From Costus lasius (Eukaryota > Streptophyta > Magnoliopsida > Zingiberales > Costaceae), in assembly GCA_027563935.2 (NCBI GenBank), contig CM050449.1:73498556-73562555 (forward strand): 64,000 nucleotides of DNA, in the 5' to 3' direction. A program made the translations under genes and the position numbers. Every line of letters starts with the position of its first letter. Within the stretch, counting starts at the first letter, position 1. The notes under the pieces were generated by a model that saw nothing but the letters and a program-made list of their open reading frames with translations, made no database searches and had not been told where the DNA came from. This document shows positions 47,681-58,518 of this stretch, piece by piece.

Positions 47681-47692
47681 CCTCTGATACCA
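47681..47692 (-). other. Primer-binding site of element D
   Basis: Minus-strand TGGTATCAGAGG, close to the initiator Met site. A leader of about 110 bp separates it from gag. The second copy of the site (19161-19172) lies on the other side of the LTR. Confidence 0.85.
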
Positions 47693-47698
47693 TTCTGT

Positions 47699-47905
47699 CT
47701 TTTTTGTTAGAGTCACAACTCGTAACAGGTCCAGGCCTAGAGGCTGGGCTTCCTACCCAGGGGCAATCCCGCTCAAATCCCGGTTTGGATCCACGTTACC
47801 CCAAACCCGGTTTGGATCCACGTTACCCCAAATAATTCACGTCTGCAGCGGGATTCGACCTCTAGACATGACCCTCACGAGTCATGACCCTTTAACCATT
47901 GAGCC
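47699..47905 (-). mobile_element. SINE unit 7, minus
   Basis: A full-length unit with CTTTTTTGTTAGAG directly after the 16-bp D repeat, two internal repeats and a promoter head. Head to head with unit 8 at ATTGAGCCAGCTCAAT. Confidence 0.8.
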
Positions 47906-48106
47906 AGCTCAATGGTTAAAGGGTCATGACTCGTGAGGGTCATGTCTAGAGGTCGAATCCCGCTGCAGACGTGAATTATTTGGGGTAACGTGGATCCAAA
48001 CCGGGTTTGGGGTAACGTGGATCCAAACCGGGATTTGAGCGGGATTGCCCCTGGGTAGGAAGCCCAGCCTCTAGGCCTGGACCTATTACGAGTTGTGACT
48101 GTAACA
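47906..48106 (+). mobile_element. SINE unit 8, plus, outermost right
   Basis: Full promoter half and two internal repeats. It ends GACTGTAACA against the CATAC duplication, with no poly(A). Two substitutions near its end (CCTATTACG and CTGTAACA) distinguish it from the other units. Confidence 0.8.
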
Positions 48107-48111
48107 CATAC

Positions 48112-49822
48112 CACGGAGCATCAATCTTTGCAATAGCAAAGAGATGCTCATCAGGAAAGGCGTCATTCATCTCATGCTCGGAAACTTTTTCCACTCCATC
48201 CTCCTGAACATGGTCCGACAAATGATCAGCAACATAGTTCTCTGCAACCTTCTTATCCTTGATCTCCAAATCGATTTATTGCAGCAGAAGAATCCATCTA
48301 ATCAACCTTGGTTTCGAGTCCTTCTTACTCATAAGATACCTGATGGCTGCATGATTCCTGTAAACAACTACTTTGGAGTCAATAAGATAAGATCTAAATT
48401 TATTGAATGCAAAAACAATAGCTAGAAACTCCTTCTCTATTGTTGCATAATTGATCTGCACATAATCCAATGTCTGGCTTGCATAATATATAGTGTGCAA
48501 CCTCTTCTCCTCATGTTCTCTAAGAACAACACCTATGGCATGATCATTGGCATCACACATAAGCTCAAAAGGAAGTAACTAGTCAGGCGGTTGAATTATT
48601 GGTGTTGTGGTAAGAGGCTTTTTGAGTTTTTGAAAAGCAATCATACAATCCTCATCAAAAATAAAAGGAACATCTTTACCAAGTAATAAAGTAAGAGGTC
48701 TAACAATTTTTGGGAAATCCTTAACAAAATGTCTATAAAAACCAACATGTCCAAGAAAACTTCTAAATCCCGTAAGTGAAATGGTGGTGGCAATTTCTCA
48801 ATCACCTCCACCTTTGCCCTATCAACTTCAATACCACGATTAGAAATTAAGTGTCCTAAAACAATACCTTCATTTACCATAAAATGACACTTTTTCCAAT
48901 TCAAAACCAAATTAAATTCTTTGCAACGTTGTTAAACTCGTGATAAATTAGACAAACAAATATCAAAATCTGAACCATATATGAAAAAATCGTCCATAGA
49001 CACATCCATAATATCGTCAATCAAATAAGAAAAAATAGCCATCATGCAGCGCTGAAAAGTAGCTGGTGAATTGCAAAGTCCAAATGGCATGTGACAATAG
49101 GCAAAAGTGCGATATGGGCACGCGAACATCATCTTCTCCTGATCCTCAGGATGAATGGAAATATGAAAGAAACCAGAATATCTATCAAGTTAATAGAAAT
49201 AAGAATTACAAGCTAAATGTTCTAACATCTGATCAATAAAAGGAAGGGGAAAATGATCTTTTCGGGTGACGACATCCAACTTCCGATATTCAATGCACAT
49301 CCACCACCCTGTTACCGTTCTTATCGGAATAAGAGTGTTGTTTTCATTCTTCATCATGGTAATCCCTCCTTTCTTTGGCACAACATGAATTGGGCTCACC
49401 CACTGGCTATCTGAGATAGGGTAGATAACTCCAGCATCCAAGAGTTTAAGAATCTCCTTCTTCACTACCTCCTTCATGTTCGGGTTAAGTCTCATTTGGT
49501 ACTCAATTGATGGCTTGCTCCCTTCTTCTAAAAATATCCTGTGCAAACAAACAGAAGAATTAATCCCTTTTATGTCATCAAGAGTATAGCCAATCACACT
49601 CTCATGTTGTCGAAGCTTAGTTAAAAGCCTAGTAGTCTGAGTTACATCTAGATTTGCATTAATAATTATGGGAAAAGTAGAGTTCTCTCCAAGAAATTCA
49701 TACCTGAGGTTGCTTGGGAGAGTTTTAAAATCATACCTTTTTCCTTCCTCAGATTTACCTTCTTCCATGTTCAAGTGTTCTCCTTTCATCTTCTTCGGTT
49801 CAAGTGGTGGTGCAAAATTCAA
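48112..49822 (-). pseudogene. Element B (Athila-like): RT and RNase H
   Basis: Minus-strand fragments in order: LPSNLRYEFLGENSTFPIII, RLNPNMKEVVKKEILKLLDA, WVSPIHVVPKKGG, FPLPFIDQMLEHLACNSY (49822-49190); then MPFGLCNSPATFQ and the catalytic region MDVSMDDFFIYG (49132-48932); LVLNWKKCHFMVNEGIVLGH (about 48910); and RNase [33 protein letters not shown] (48560-48276). It ends with HLFAIAKIDAPW at the compound insertion and continues as integrase at 17886. Several stops and frameshifts separate the fragments. The wording is that of Athila polyproteins. Confidence 0.92.
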
Positions 49823-49829
49823 TAATGCA

Positions 49830-50824
49830 GAATATCAGCTTACCTCCTCTTCGTCACTGTCATCACATTTGACAAGACATAATTCAAGAGAATCTTTATT
49901 CATCCTGGAATTAATGATCATCAGTGGAATATCTTCCAAGACTTCTACACTGGAGCAAAACCCTACAAAGAAAAACTTTTTAAATTTTCACTTAAATCAA
50001 AATCTAGATAATCCTCACCTATCTTAAAAGTGAGCTTCCCATTCTTAACATCTATCATAGCTCCAGCTGTCGCCAAAAAGGGGTGACCTAAAATAATAGG
50101 AAGTTTAGAATCCTCCTCCATCTCGAGGATAACAAAATTAGCAGGTATAAAGAACTTACCGACCTTGATAGGCACATCCTCAAGAATACCCACCAACTAC
50201 CGTACAGAGCGGTTGGCTAGCTGTAGAGAAACAAAAGTGGGCTTAAGATCTCCTATGTCCAGCTTTTTACAAACAAAGTGTGGCATCAAGCTGACACTGG
50301 CCCCTAAATCACACAAAGCACGGTCAATAGACATATTATCAATTAAAGAAGGAATAGAAAAACTCCCTAGATCCTTAAGCTTCGGTGCAATTTATTCTGA
50401 ATTATTGCGCTACACTCCTCAGTGAGTGCGACCTTTCAAGAATTTGGCATATGAAGGCATCTGTGACAAAGCATCAGTGAAAGGTATATTAATGTAAAGC
50501 TTCTTAAGTAACACTAAAAATTTTCCAAATTTCTTGTTAAGTTTAGCCTTTGCTAATCTTTGAGGGAAAGCTACTGGCGGTTTGTAGGGAGGTGGTGATA
50601 CTTAAACTGGCTCTGGCTCCCTATTCGGCAAAGATGTTTCGCCATTGTTTCCCTCTTCCTCTATGGACTCAGAATTTTGCACCTCTTGATCTTGGGTTGA
50701 GTTTGGTGCCTGTGGCTCTTCCAACTATTTCCCACTACGTGTGGTGATAGCATTGCAGTGCTCACGTGGGTTTATCTCTGGCTTCCCTAGTAGTCAATCT
50801 GTAGACCTGCTTGAAGAACTAGCC
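49830..50824 (-). pseudogene. Element B (Athila-like): Gag C-terminus and protease
   Basis: Minus strand: NPREHCNAITTRSGK (about 50780-50735), an acidic linker, PPPYKPPVAFPQRLAKAKL and FGKFLVLLKKLYINIPF (about 50600-50490), then the protease part: LGASVSLMPHFVCK-like sequence (about 50330-50270), VGILEDVPIKVGKFFIPANF and PIILGHPFLATAGAMIDVKN (50196-50030). REHCNAIT.RSGK and ILG.PFLATA.A.IDV are typical of Athila-like elements. Stops occur near 50729, 50605, 50402 and 50197. The Gag N-terminus is cut off by element K. Confidence 0.88.
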
Positions 50825-52591
50825 TGCGTTGGGAAACCCCGGGGATTTAAAGATTTTTACAGACATGCACAGCGGAAGCAATCCCCGAAACAGGCCAGTC
50901 CCAAAAACCCGGAAGATCGAGTCATGCAAGGGAATCGACACGGTGAGTAGGAGATGATAACTTGCAACGAAGAGGAGGATGTGATGCAGGCGCCCAAATG
51001 TTCGCCCTTTGCAGTCTCACACACAGCTGAACCTCGAGATCTCTTCTTCCACGCCCGGTGCTAGCCTCGGGAAGAAGATCTACGCCTTTGGGAGTCTTCG
51101 TCTAGACCTTGCGCCACCCACAAACTGAATGTGCCAAGAGGAGTAGATGGGAGGAAAGGAAAATGCCAAGGTTCAACCTTGGAGCCGCCCAACGAAGAGG
51201 AGATCAAAATTGTCAACTTCAACAACCAACCTTGGAGTGAGGGCGACAAGGAGAACTTATACAAGTGAGGAGGCGCAACTCTTCACAAGGGAAGAGGCGC
51301 AACACTTCACAAGGAAGAGGCGCCACTCTTCACCAAGGAAGAGGCACAACTCTTCACAAGGAAGAGGCGCAACTCTTCCCAAGAGGTGCAACCCTTCACA
51401 AGTGAAGAGGCGCTACTCTTCATGAGTGAAGATGCGCCAACTCCAAGTACCCTTCAAGTCCCATTAAGCCTCACTCCCAAACTGGGCTCCAACCCCATTG
51501 CGTTAAGAGTCCTATTGGTCCATGCGCCTAGCTCAGACTTCATTTGCCTATTTGGCCCAAATGGCTTATAGGGCTGATTTAGCCCATTTGGCCTACTGGG
51601 CCCATTTGGCCCAAAAATGAAGTTAGCTCTAATAAGTTCCTTTCCATCTCATCAGGCACAATGGCACTGATGGATTCTCCCAAACAAATCTGAGTTATCT
51701 AATAACTCGATCAATAGGCTACCCGATCAATACAAGAACCCGAGTTTCAAGTTGTGCGACCCTGTAGGTTCCTCTGACGTTGGCAGTGATGAACACAGGT
51801 CATCACAAGCAGTGAGTGGCACCTAGCAATGCATCACTGCTACCCAAGTCTTTGGAATGGATATCAGCATCGACATCCCCATCATCGTAATAAGATACCG
51901 ATGCATTACAGTCTCTTTGCCAAACTGATATCCTATTGGACAAAGTGCGTCACCACTTTGTTTTCACCCAATCTCATGGTCATGACTAGATCAGGCTTTG
52001 ACCTGGGTATGGCTGTACACTCTCGGTCATGCTACCATAGGGGGGCCCCGTGGATATCAAGCTTCCCGCAGGAAGGGGCAAATCCTATGTCTGTCCATTG
52101 ATCTTCTCATATGGGTCGTGACATACCCAATGACAACCATTATGACCTCCCTGCTACGGCGAGGCGTTAGGTTATATCAAAGCATGTCCCTAACCATATA
52201 GAAGAGTCAATGACCTCCAGTCGAGTGATCAATACATCTCCTGTCACTTGTGAGCTTAACTCATAACACCAAGTTAAAGCCTCACCGTGGGTCGGTCCAG
52301 TATATCCACCATTGATATACCCATATGCCTGCATTAGCACCCCGTGCGTAACCAGCCCATATACCAGTCTCACATGTACCAGAGTTGTCCCTTATCCACT
52401 CAGGTACTCGACCGGGGACACACCGTTTGAGAACAAATACAATCTGTCTCCAGGGACATTATTATCCATGTACATAATCGCAGATGTAAACACAGCATAA
52501 TAATGACATTACCAGAATGACATATATTGAATATCAAAGTCAAGTAGTACAAACAAGACCAACAACATGTCTAAGGGCATATACACCAACA
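50825..52591 (-). repeat. 3' LTR of element K
   Basis: 1767 bp; in its own sense it starts TGTTGGTGTATATGCCC and ends TTTCCCAACGCA. It contains a minisatellite at about 51255-51440 that LTR M does not have. Confidence 0.85.
51255..51440. repeat. Minisatellite in LTR of K (about 24-bp unit)
   Basis: Seven to eight imperfect copies of AAGAGGCGCAACTCTTCACA with some units shortened. Each unit contains a GAAGAG / CTCTTC inverted pair and could form small hairpins. Confidence 0.9.
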
Positions 52592-52603
52592 ATCTCCCAC
52601 ATG
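52592..52603 (-). other. Polypurine tract of element K
   Basis: Minus-strand CATGTGGGAGAT lies directly before the LTR. Confidence 0.8.
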
Positions 52604-52612
52604 CTTTTAGAC

Positions 52613-55590
52613 TTAGTTGTTGAGAAATCTCAACCCCATGTCCCTCGCATGACCATCATGCTTCTGCAGCGCCAAAGCTTTGGCCAATGGGTCTGCCATA
52701 TTGTTGTCTGTGTCAACTCTCCTTATCTTGACATCACCTCGGTCAATGATCTCTCTGATCAGGTGAAATCTTCTAGGTATATGTTTGGATTTCTGATGAG
52801 ACCTTGGTTCCTTTTCTTGTGCAATCGCCCCATTATTGTCACAATAAAGCTCGATTGGATCCACAGCAGAAGGAACCACCCGAAGTTCAGATATGAACTT
52901 CTGAATCCAAACGGCTTCTTTGGCTGCCTCAAAAGGGGTGACATACTCAGCCTCGGTCGTAGAATCAGCTACAGTGGACTGCTTGAAGGATTTTCAGCAT
53001 ACAGCGCCACCATTCATCTTGAACACATAGCCGGCCTGCGATCTAAAGTCATCAGGGTCAGACTGGAATGACGCATCAGTGTAGCCCTGAACACTGAGCT
53101 CTTCCTGTGCCCCATAGACCAAGAACAATTCTTTAGTTCTTCTCATATACTTCAAAATGTTCTTTACAGCCACCCAGTGTTGTTGACCTGGATTAGATTG
53201 ATATCGGCTGGTTATGCTCATAGCATAAGCCACGTCTGGTCTAGTACACAACATCGCATACATGATCGAACCTACTGCCGAAGCATAGGGCAATCGACTC
53301 ATGTCGTCCCTCTCAGCCTGTGTGATGGGACACTGGCTCTTGGAGAGAATAAGGCCATGTCTCACTAGAAGGTATCCTTTCTTAGATTGCTCTAAGCTGA
53401 ACCTCTCCAGGACCTTATCAATGTAACTACTCTGACTAAGGGCCAGGAGCTTCTTGGATCTATCCCGGTAGATCCTCACGCCTAGGATATAGGCGGCCTC
53501 CCCTAAGTCTTTCATCTCGAAACACTTCCCCAACCATGTCTTCACAGCATGAAGACTAGGGATGTCGTTTCCGATGAGTAGTATGTCGTCGACATACAAG
53601 ACCAGAAATGTCACCAAGCTCCCACTGAATTTACTATAAATACAGGCATCATCTTTGCTCTTGATAAAGCCGTAATCTCTTACTGCCTCATCAAATCGAA
53701 GATTCCAACTTCGAGAAGCTTTCTTTAATCCATAAATAGATCTCTTAAGCCTGCAGACCTTATTGGCCTCTGCAGGATGGATGAAGCCATCAGGCTGTGT
53801 CATAAACACAACCTCAGTCAGCTTTCCGTTAAGGAATGCTGTCTTCACATCCATCTGCCATATCTCATAATCGTGATACGCAGTTATAGCAAGCAGGATT
53901 CGAATGGATTTGAACATGGCAACTAGCGAGAAGGTTTCGTCATAGTCCACCCCGTGGACTTGTGTGAATCCTTTAGCCACAAGTCTACCTTTATAGGTAA
54001 CTATGTTGCCATCCATGTCAGTCTTCCTCTTGAAAACCCATTTGCACCCAATAGGTTTTACCCCATCAGGTAGCTCAACCAAATCCCAGACTTGGTTAGC
54101 CGACATGGAATCCATCTCGGATCTCATGGACTCAAGCCATTTCTTGGAGTCCGGTCCAGCGACCGCCTCATCATAGGTCCTGGGTTCATTCTCAATGATG
54201 AAGATCCCGTCGTGTTGGGTCAGCAGCGACCCGTACCTCTCAGGTGCACGACGAATCCTCCTAGACCTACGCAGGGCCTGTGTCTGAGCCTCTGGTTGCC
54301 CAGCAACCAGTGCAAGTGGCTCAAGTTCCACCTCAGTGTCTTGTGGTTGCACTTGGACCTCGTCCAAGTCAAACTTCCTCCCACTGACTTCTTTCATGAG
54401 AAATTCTCTCTCTAGAAAGACAGCATCTCGAGCAACAAAAACTTTGTTCTCGCTGGGAATATAGAAGTAATATCCTTTAGTTTCCTTAGGATATCCCACA
54501 AACACGCATTTATCAGATCTGGGTTCGAGCTTGCTAGAATCCTGACGTTTGACATAAGCCTCACATCCCCAGACTCTGATAAAAGAGAGATTTGGGCATC
54601 TCCCACTCCATACCTCGTATAGAATTTTGGAGACACTCTTAGATGGAATATTATTCAGTATGAGAGAAGCTGTCTGAAGTGCATAGCCCCAGAACGACGG
54701 AGGTAGAGTTGCATGACTCATCATAGATCAAACCATGTCCAACAAAGTTCAATTTCTCCTTTCAGACACACTATTCCACTGAGGTGTTCCAGGAGGAGTA
54801 AGTTGGGATAGAATCCCACACTCTCTAAGATAGTCAAAGAACTCACCGCTCAGGTACTCTCCACCACGATCTGATCGAAGAGCTTTAATAGATCAACCAA
54901 GCTGGTTCTCTACTTCGTGTCTGAACTCCTTAAATTTCTCAAAGGATTCTGACTTATGTCTCATCAAATAGACATAATCGTATCTACTGAAGTCATCAGT
55001 AAATGTGATGAAGTAGTTGTACCCTCCTCTGGCTTGTTTACTGAATGGCCCACACGCATCGCTATGTATGAGATCCAACAAACCACCTGCCCTCTCACCG
55101 ATCTTGGTGAAGGGCGCTTTTGTCATCTTCCCTAATAAACATGGCTTGCAAGTATCAAACTCCTCCGTGGAGGTTGAATCTAACAATCCATTTGCATGGA
55201 GTTGTTGAATGCGATTCTTGTTTATATGGGCTAATCGACAATGTCAAAGGTACGTACCAACTGAACCATTTAGTTTGATCCTTTTATGATTTATGTTACA
55301 TATAGAGTTATCCATGTCCAAGACAAACAATCCATTGCATAAGGTACCCTTCCCATAAAACACAATTGCAAATGAAAAAGAACAAGAGTCCTCTTTTATT
55401 TTTAACTTAAAACCTTTTCTTGCCAAGCAAGGAATAGATACAATGTTTTTGGTAAGAGAAGGTACATAGTAGCAATTGTTTAATTCAAGTTGAAGTCCAG
55501 AAGGCAGGGAGAGCGTCAAAAGTCCTACGGCAACAGCAGCAACCTGTGCTCCATTTCCAACGCGTAGGTCAATTGCCTTTGTCCTTGCTC
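52613..55590 (-). pseudogene. Copia pol of element K: end of protease region, integrase, RT, RNase H
   Basis: Minus-strand fragments: DLRVGNGAQVAAVAVG (about 55565) and CYYVPSLTKNIVSIP; integrase CKPCLLGKMTKAPF, LIHSDACGPFSK and DDFSRYDYVYLM (55186-54893); SHATLPPSFWGYAL (54720), CKWVFKRKTDMDG, LYVDDILLIGND (about 53600), YTDASFQSDPDDF (about 53070); and RNase H CDNNGAIAQEKEPRSHQKSK (52850). Four stops break the frame, near 52992, 54724, 54890 and 55240. Compared with C and E, two fit CGA to TGA and two fit TGG to TGA. It is closely related to, but distinct from, the C/E/F family. Dead. Confidence 0.92.
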
Positions 55591-56685
55591 TCGCCCTTTC
55601 AATGTTCTTACGCCTCTTGAATATTGCATGAAGGAGCTCACGCATCCTTCCAATATATAGAAGGAAGGGGCGGCCAAGAGAGCAAGGGGTGGGCGCAAGT
55701 CCAAACAAGAGGGGCGGCTAGGGTTAGGGTGAGGTGGCAATTAGGGTTTATGGCTTTGGAAAGTCTTCAAGACTTTTCCATAAACTCCTTGCAATCACCC
55801 AAGACTTACCATATAAGCCTATCATGCATTAGATGTCTCAAGCCTTGCCTTAGAGGCAAGCTTTCCATCCAAGCATGAAGGGGGAGGTGCCCTTTACTTC
55901 CTAATGAAGCAAAGTCGCCCACTCCTCCCCGTTATGCCCTTAGGCGCCAATGGGAGGAGACTTCTCCCCATTATACCCTTTTAGCCTATTATTGCTTCAT
56001 GAAAACTTGTTATTGGGCCTCGTTGGATAATGAGAAAGCCCAAACTTCATTGCATGGGTTGATTAAGAAATTGGATCCAATCTAATGCAACCTTAATCCA
56101 AATGTGACCAACCATGGTCAAATACGGGTCAACCTACCAAAAATGAAGTTTGGCTTAAATAACTCTCTTCCATCTCATCAGGCCCATTGGCGCTGATGAA
56201 ATATCCCAAATTGATCCGAGCTATCCAATAACTCCATCATAAGGCATCACGATCAATACGAGAACTCAAGTATCTTGGTGTGCGACCCTGTAGCTTCCTC
56301 TGACGCTGACAGTGCTGACCAAAGGTCAGCACAAGCAGTGAGTGACATCTAGCAGTGCATCGCTGCTACCCAGGTCATTGGAATGGATATGGACATCGAC
56401 ATCCCCATCATTGTGACTAGGTACAAATGCATTACAGTCTCTTTGCCGAACTGATATCCGATTGGACAAGTGTGTCACCACTTGTTTTCACCCAATCACA
56501 TGGCTATGACTAAATCAGGTTTTCACCTGGGTATGACCATACACTTTCAGTCATAGAACCATAGAGGAGCTCCATGGATATCAAGCTTCCCGCATGAAGG
56601 GGCAAATCCTCCGTCTGTCCATTGACCTTCTCATATAGGTCGTGACATGCTCAATGACAACCGTTATGACCTCCCAACTATGGTG
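55591..56685 (-). repeat. Truncated 5' LTR of element K
   Basis: Homologous to 51060-52190 and, inverted, to 57111-58180. Its inner end breaks at GAGCAAGGACAAAGGCAATT, where LTR sequence passes into pol (deletion junction). Its outer end is interrupted at 56685 by LTR M, so the first 420 bp or so of the LTR are not here. Confidence 0.75.
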
Positions 56686-58518
56686 TGTTGGTGTATATGC
56701 CCTAGGACCTAGTTTTGGTCCACTATGTACTACTTGACCTTGATATTATATCATTCTGGCATTGTCGTTATCTATGTTTGTTTACATCTACGCATATGTA
56801 CTAACATGATAATGTCCCTGGAGACAGATTGGATCTGTTCTCGAACTATAGTCCCCAGTCAATGTACCTTAGTGGATATGGGATAGCTATGGTACTTGTG
56901 AGACTGGTATGTGGGCTGGTTAGGCACGTGGTGCTAACGCAGACACATGGGTATATCATTGGAGAATATACTGGAAAGACCCGCTGTGAGGCTATGACTT
57001 GGTGTCATAAGTCATCCTCACAAGTAATAGGAGATGCATTGATCCCTTGACTTGATGTCATTGGCCATTCTATATGGTTAGGGATTTGCTTTGACACAAC
57101 CTAACACCTCGCCGTAGTTGGGAGGTCATAACGGTTGTCATTGAGCATGTCACGACCCATATGAGAAGGTCAATGGACAGACATAGGATTTGCCCCTTCC
57201 TTAGGGAAGTATGATATCCATGGAGCTCCTCTATGGTTCTATGACTGAGAGTGTATGGCCATACCCAAGTGAGAACCTGTTTTAGTCATAGCCATGTGAT
57301 TGGGTGAAAACAAGTGGTGACACACTTGTCCAATCGGATATCAGTTCGGCAAAGAGACTGTAATGCATCTGTGCCTAGTTGCGATGATGGGGATGTCGAT
57401 GTCGATATCCATTCCAATGACCTGGGTAACAGCGATGCACTGCTAGGTGCCACTTACTGCTTGTGGTGACCTTTGGTCAGCACTGCCAACTTTAGAGGAA
57501 CCTACAGGGTCGTACACCTTGATACTTGAGTTCTAGTTTTGATCGGGAAGCCTTATGATCGAGTTATTGGATAAATCGGATCTAATTGGGAGATTTCATC
57601 AGCCCAATGGGCCTGATGAGTTGGAAGAATGTTATTGGAGCCAAACTTCATTTTTGGCAGGTTGACCCGTATTTGACCATGGTTGGTCACATTTGGATTA
57701 GGGTTGCATTGGATTGGATCCAAATGCTTAATCAACCCATGTGATGAAGTTTGGGCTAGCTCATTATCCAATGAAGCCCAATAACAAGTTCTCATGAAGA
57801 GAAATGAGGCTAAAAGGGTATAATGGGGAGAAGCCCAACCCCATTGGAGCCTAAGGGGCATAATGGGGATAGGGTGGCAAAATTGCTTCATTAAGGAAGC
57901 AATTGGCGCCTAGCCCTTCTCCCTTGGTGGTATGTATGCCTTTAAGGCATGTCTTGGGCTGATATGGTGCTTGGGCAATTATGGATAGGTTGAATGAAGT
58001 TTATGGTAAAGTCTTGGAGACTTTCCTTGCATCAAACCTCCTCATCTTAGCCCTACACTTGTCATGATCCTAGCCCTTGCCCTAACCGCCACTTGCCCTT
58101 TATATGTGACCCTAGCCGCCCCCTCTTGAAAGTATTCATCCTTGGAAGCGTGGACACAACAAGAGGGGCGAGAGCAAGGAACAAAGGTGGCACAACCTCT
58201 TCCTCTTCTGTCAAGTGGCCGCAAGTCTTCTACCTTTCTTCTTCTTGGCGCAAGTCAAGAAAGCTCTTGACGGTTTCCTCTCCTCTTCACCCTCGTTGGC
58301 GCATCCCTCCTAGGTGGTGGCGCAAGGTGATTAGAGCATCTCCCTAAGGCTTGGATTTTCTTCCCGAGGCTAGCACCGGGCGTGGAAGAGGAGGACTCGA
58401 GGCATCCGTGTGTGTGAAACTGCAGAGGGCGCACGCTTGGGCGCCTATCACAACATCGACCTCATCTTGCTCTAAGGTATTTCCTAACTCATCGTGTCGA
58501 CTCTCTTGCTTGCGATCT
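56686..58518 (+). repeat. M: LTR of the K family in opposite orientation, interrupted by L
   Basis: It starts TGTTGGTGTATATGCCC and is homologous throughout to the LTRs of K, so 50825-58518 as a whole has an inverted-repeat look. It inserted into K's 5' LTR (left flank CTATGGTG) and is cut at CTTGCGATCT by element L. Whether it is a solo LTR or the 5' LTR of a full element cannot be told because the rest lies beyond the window. No gene is seen in it. Confidence 0.85.

Larger units (their letters stand above)
19162..47698 (-). mobile_element. Element D: chromovirus (Tekay/Del-like Ty3/gypsy) with one LTR, circularly permuted
   Basis: Minus-strand order is gag-protease (right), RT, RNase H, integrase, chromodomain, then the only LTR (19175-22025). 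A 16-bp sequence, TCTGATACCATTCTGT, containing the primer site and the first bases of the LTR occurs at both ends (19162-19177 and 47683-47698). Internal primer-site sequence therefore lies outside the LTR on the left, and the right LTR is missing. This is the order expected of a one-LTR circle opened at the primer site, or of an LTR-LTR recombinant. The gene is split by element E at 24605/45512 (duplication TAGAG). The copy is defective. Confidence 0.85.
17892..48106. mobile_element. 30.2-kb compound insertion in element B, bounded by palindromic SINE units
   Basis: A 5-bp duplication CATAC lies at 17887-17891 and 48107-48111, and removing the insertion restores element B's frame. The insertion starts TGTTAGAGTC and ends GACTGTAACA, so the ends are inverted copies of one another with TG...CA termini. 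Inside are SINE units in both orientations, one 5S rRNA gene, the one-LTR chromovirus D, and elements E, F and G nested in D. A 5-bp duplication with TG...CA ends is what a retroviral-type integrase makes. LINE-driven SINE insertion would give longer duplications and leave the poly(A) tail, which is absent at both outer ends. Confidence 0.75.
50825..56685 (-). mobile_element. Element K: decayed Copia element of a second BARE/Angela-like family, gag deleted
   Basis: The 3' LTR (50825-52591), polypurine tract and pol run on the minus strand. The 5' LTR remnant (55591-56685) is fused directly to the end of the protease region, so the LTR's 3' part, primer site, gag and the protease start are missing. 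Its LTR starts TGTTGGTGTATATGCCC, akin to that of C, E and F. It lies in gag of element B. The target duplication cannot be checked because its right end is interrupted by M. Confidence 0.85.

Noticed and set aside
51147..51425. A repetitive plus-strand frame suggesting a repeat protein.
   Set aside because: It is the translation of the 24-bp minisatellite in an LTR, antisense to the element.
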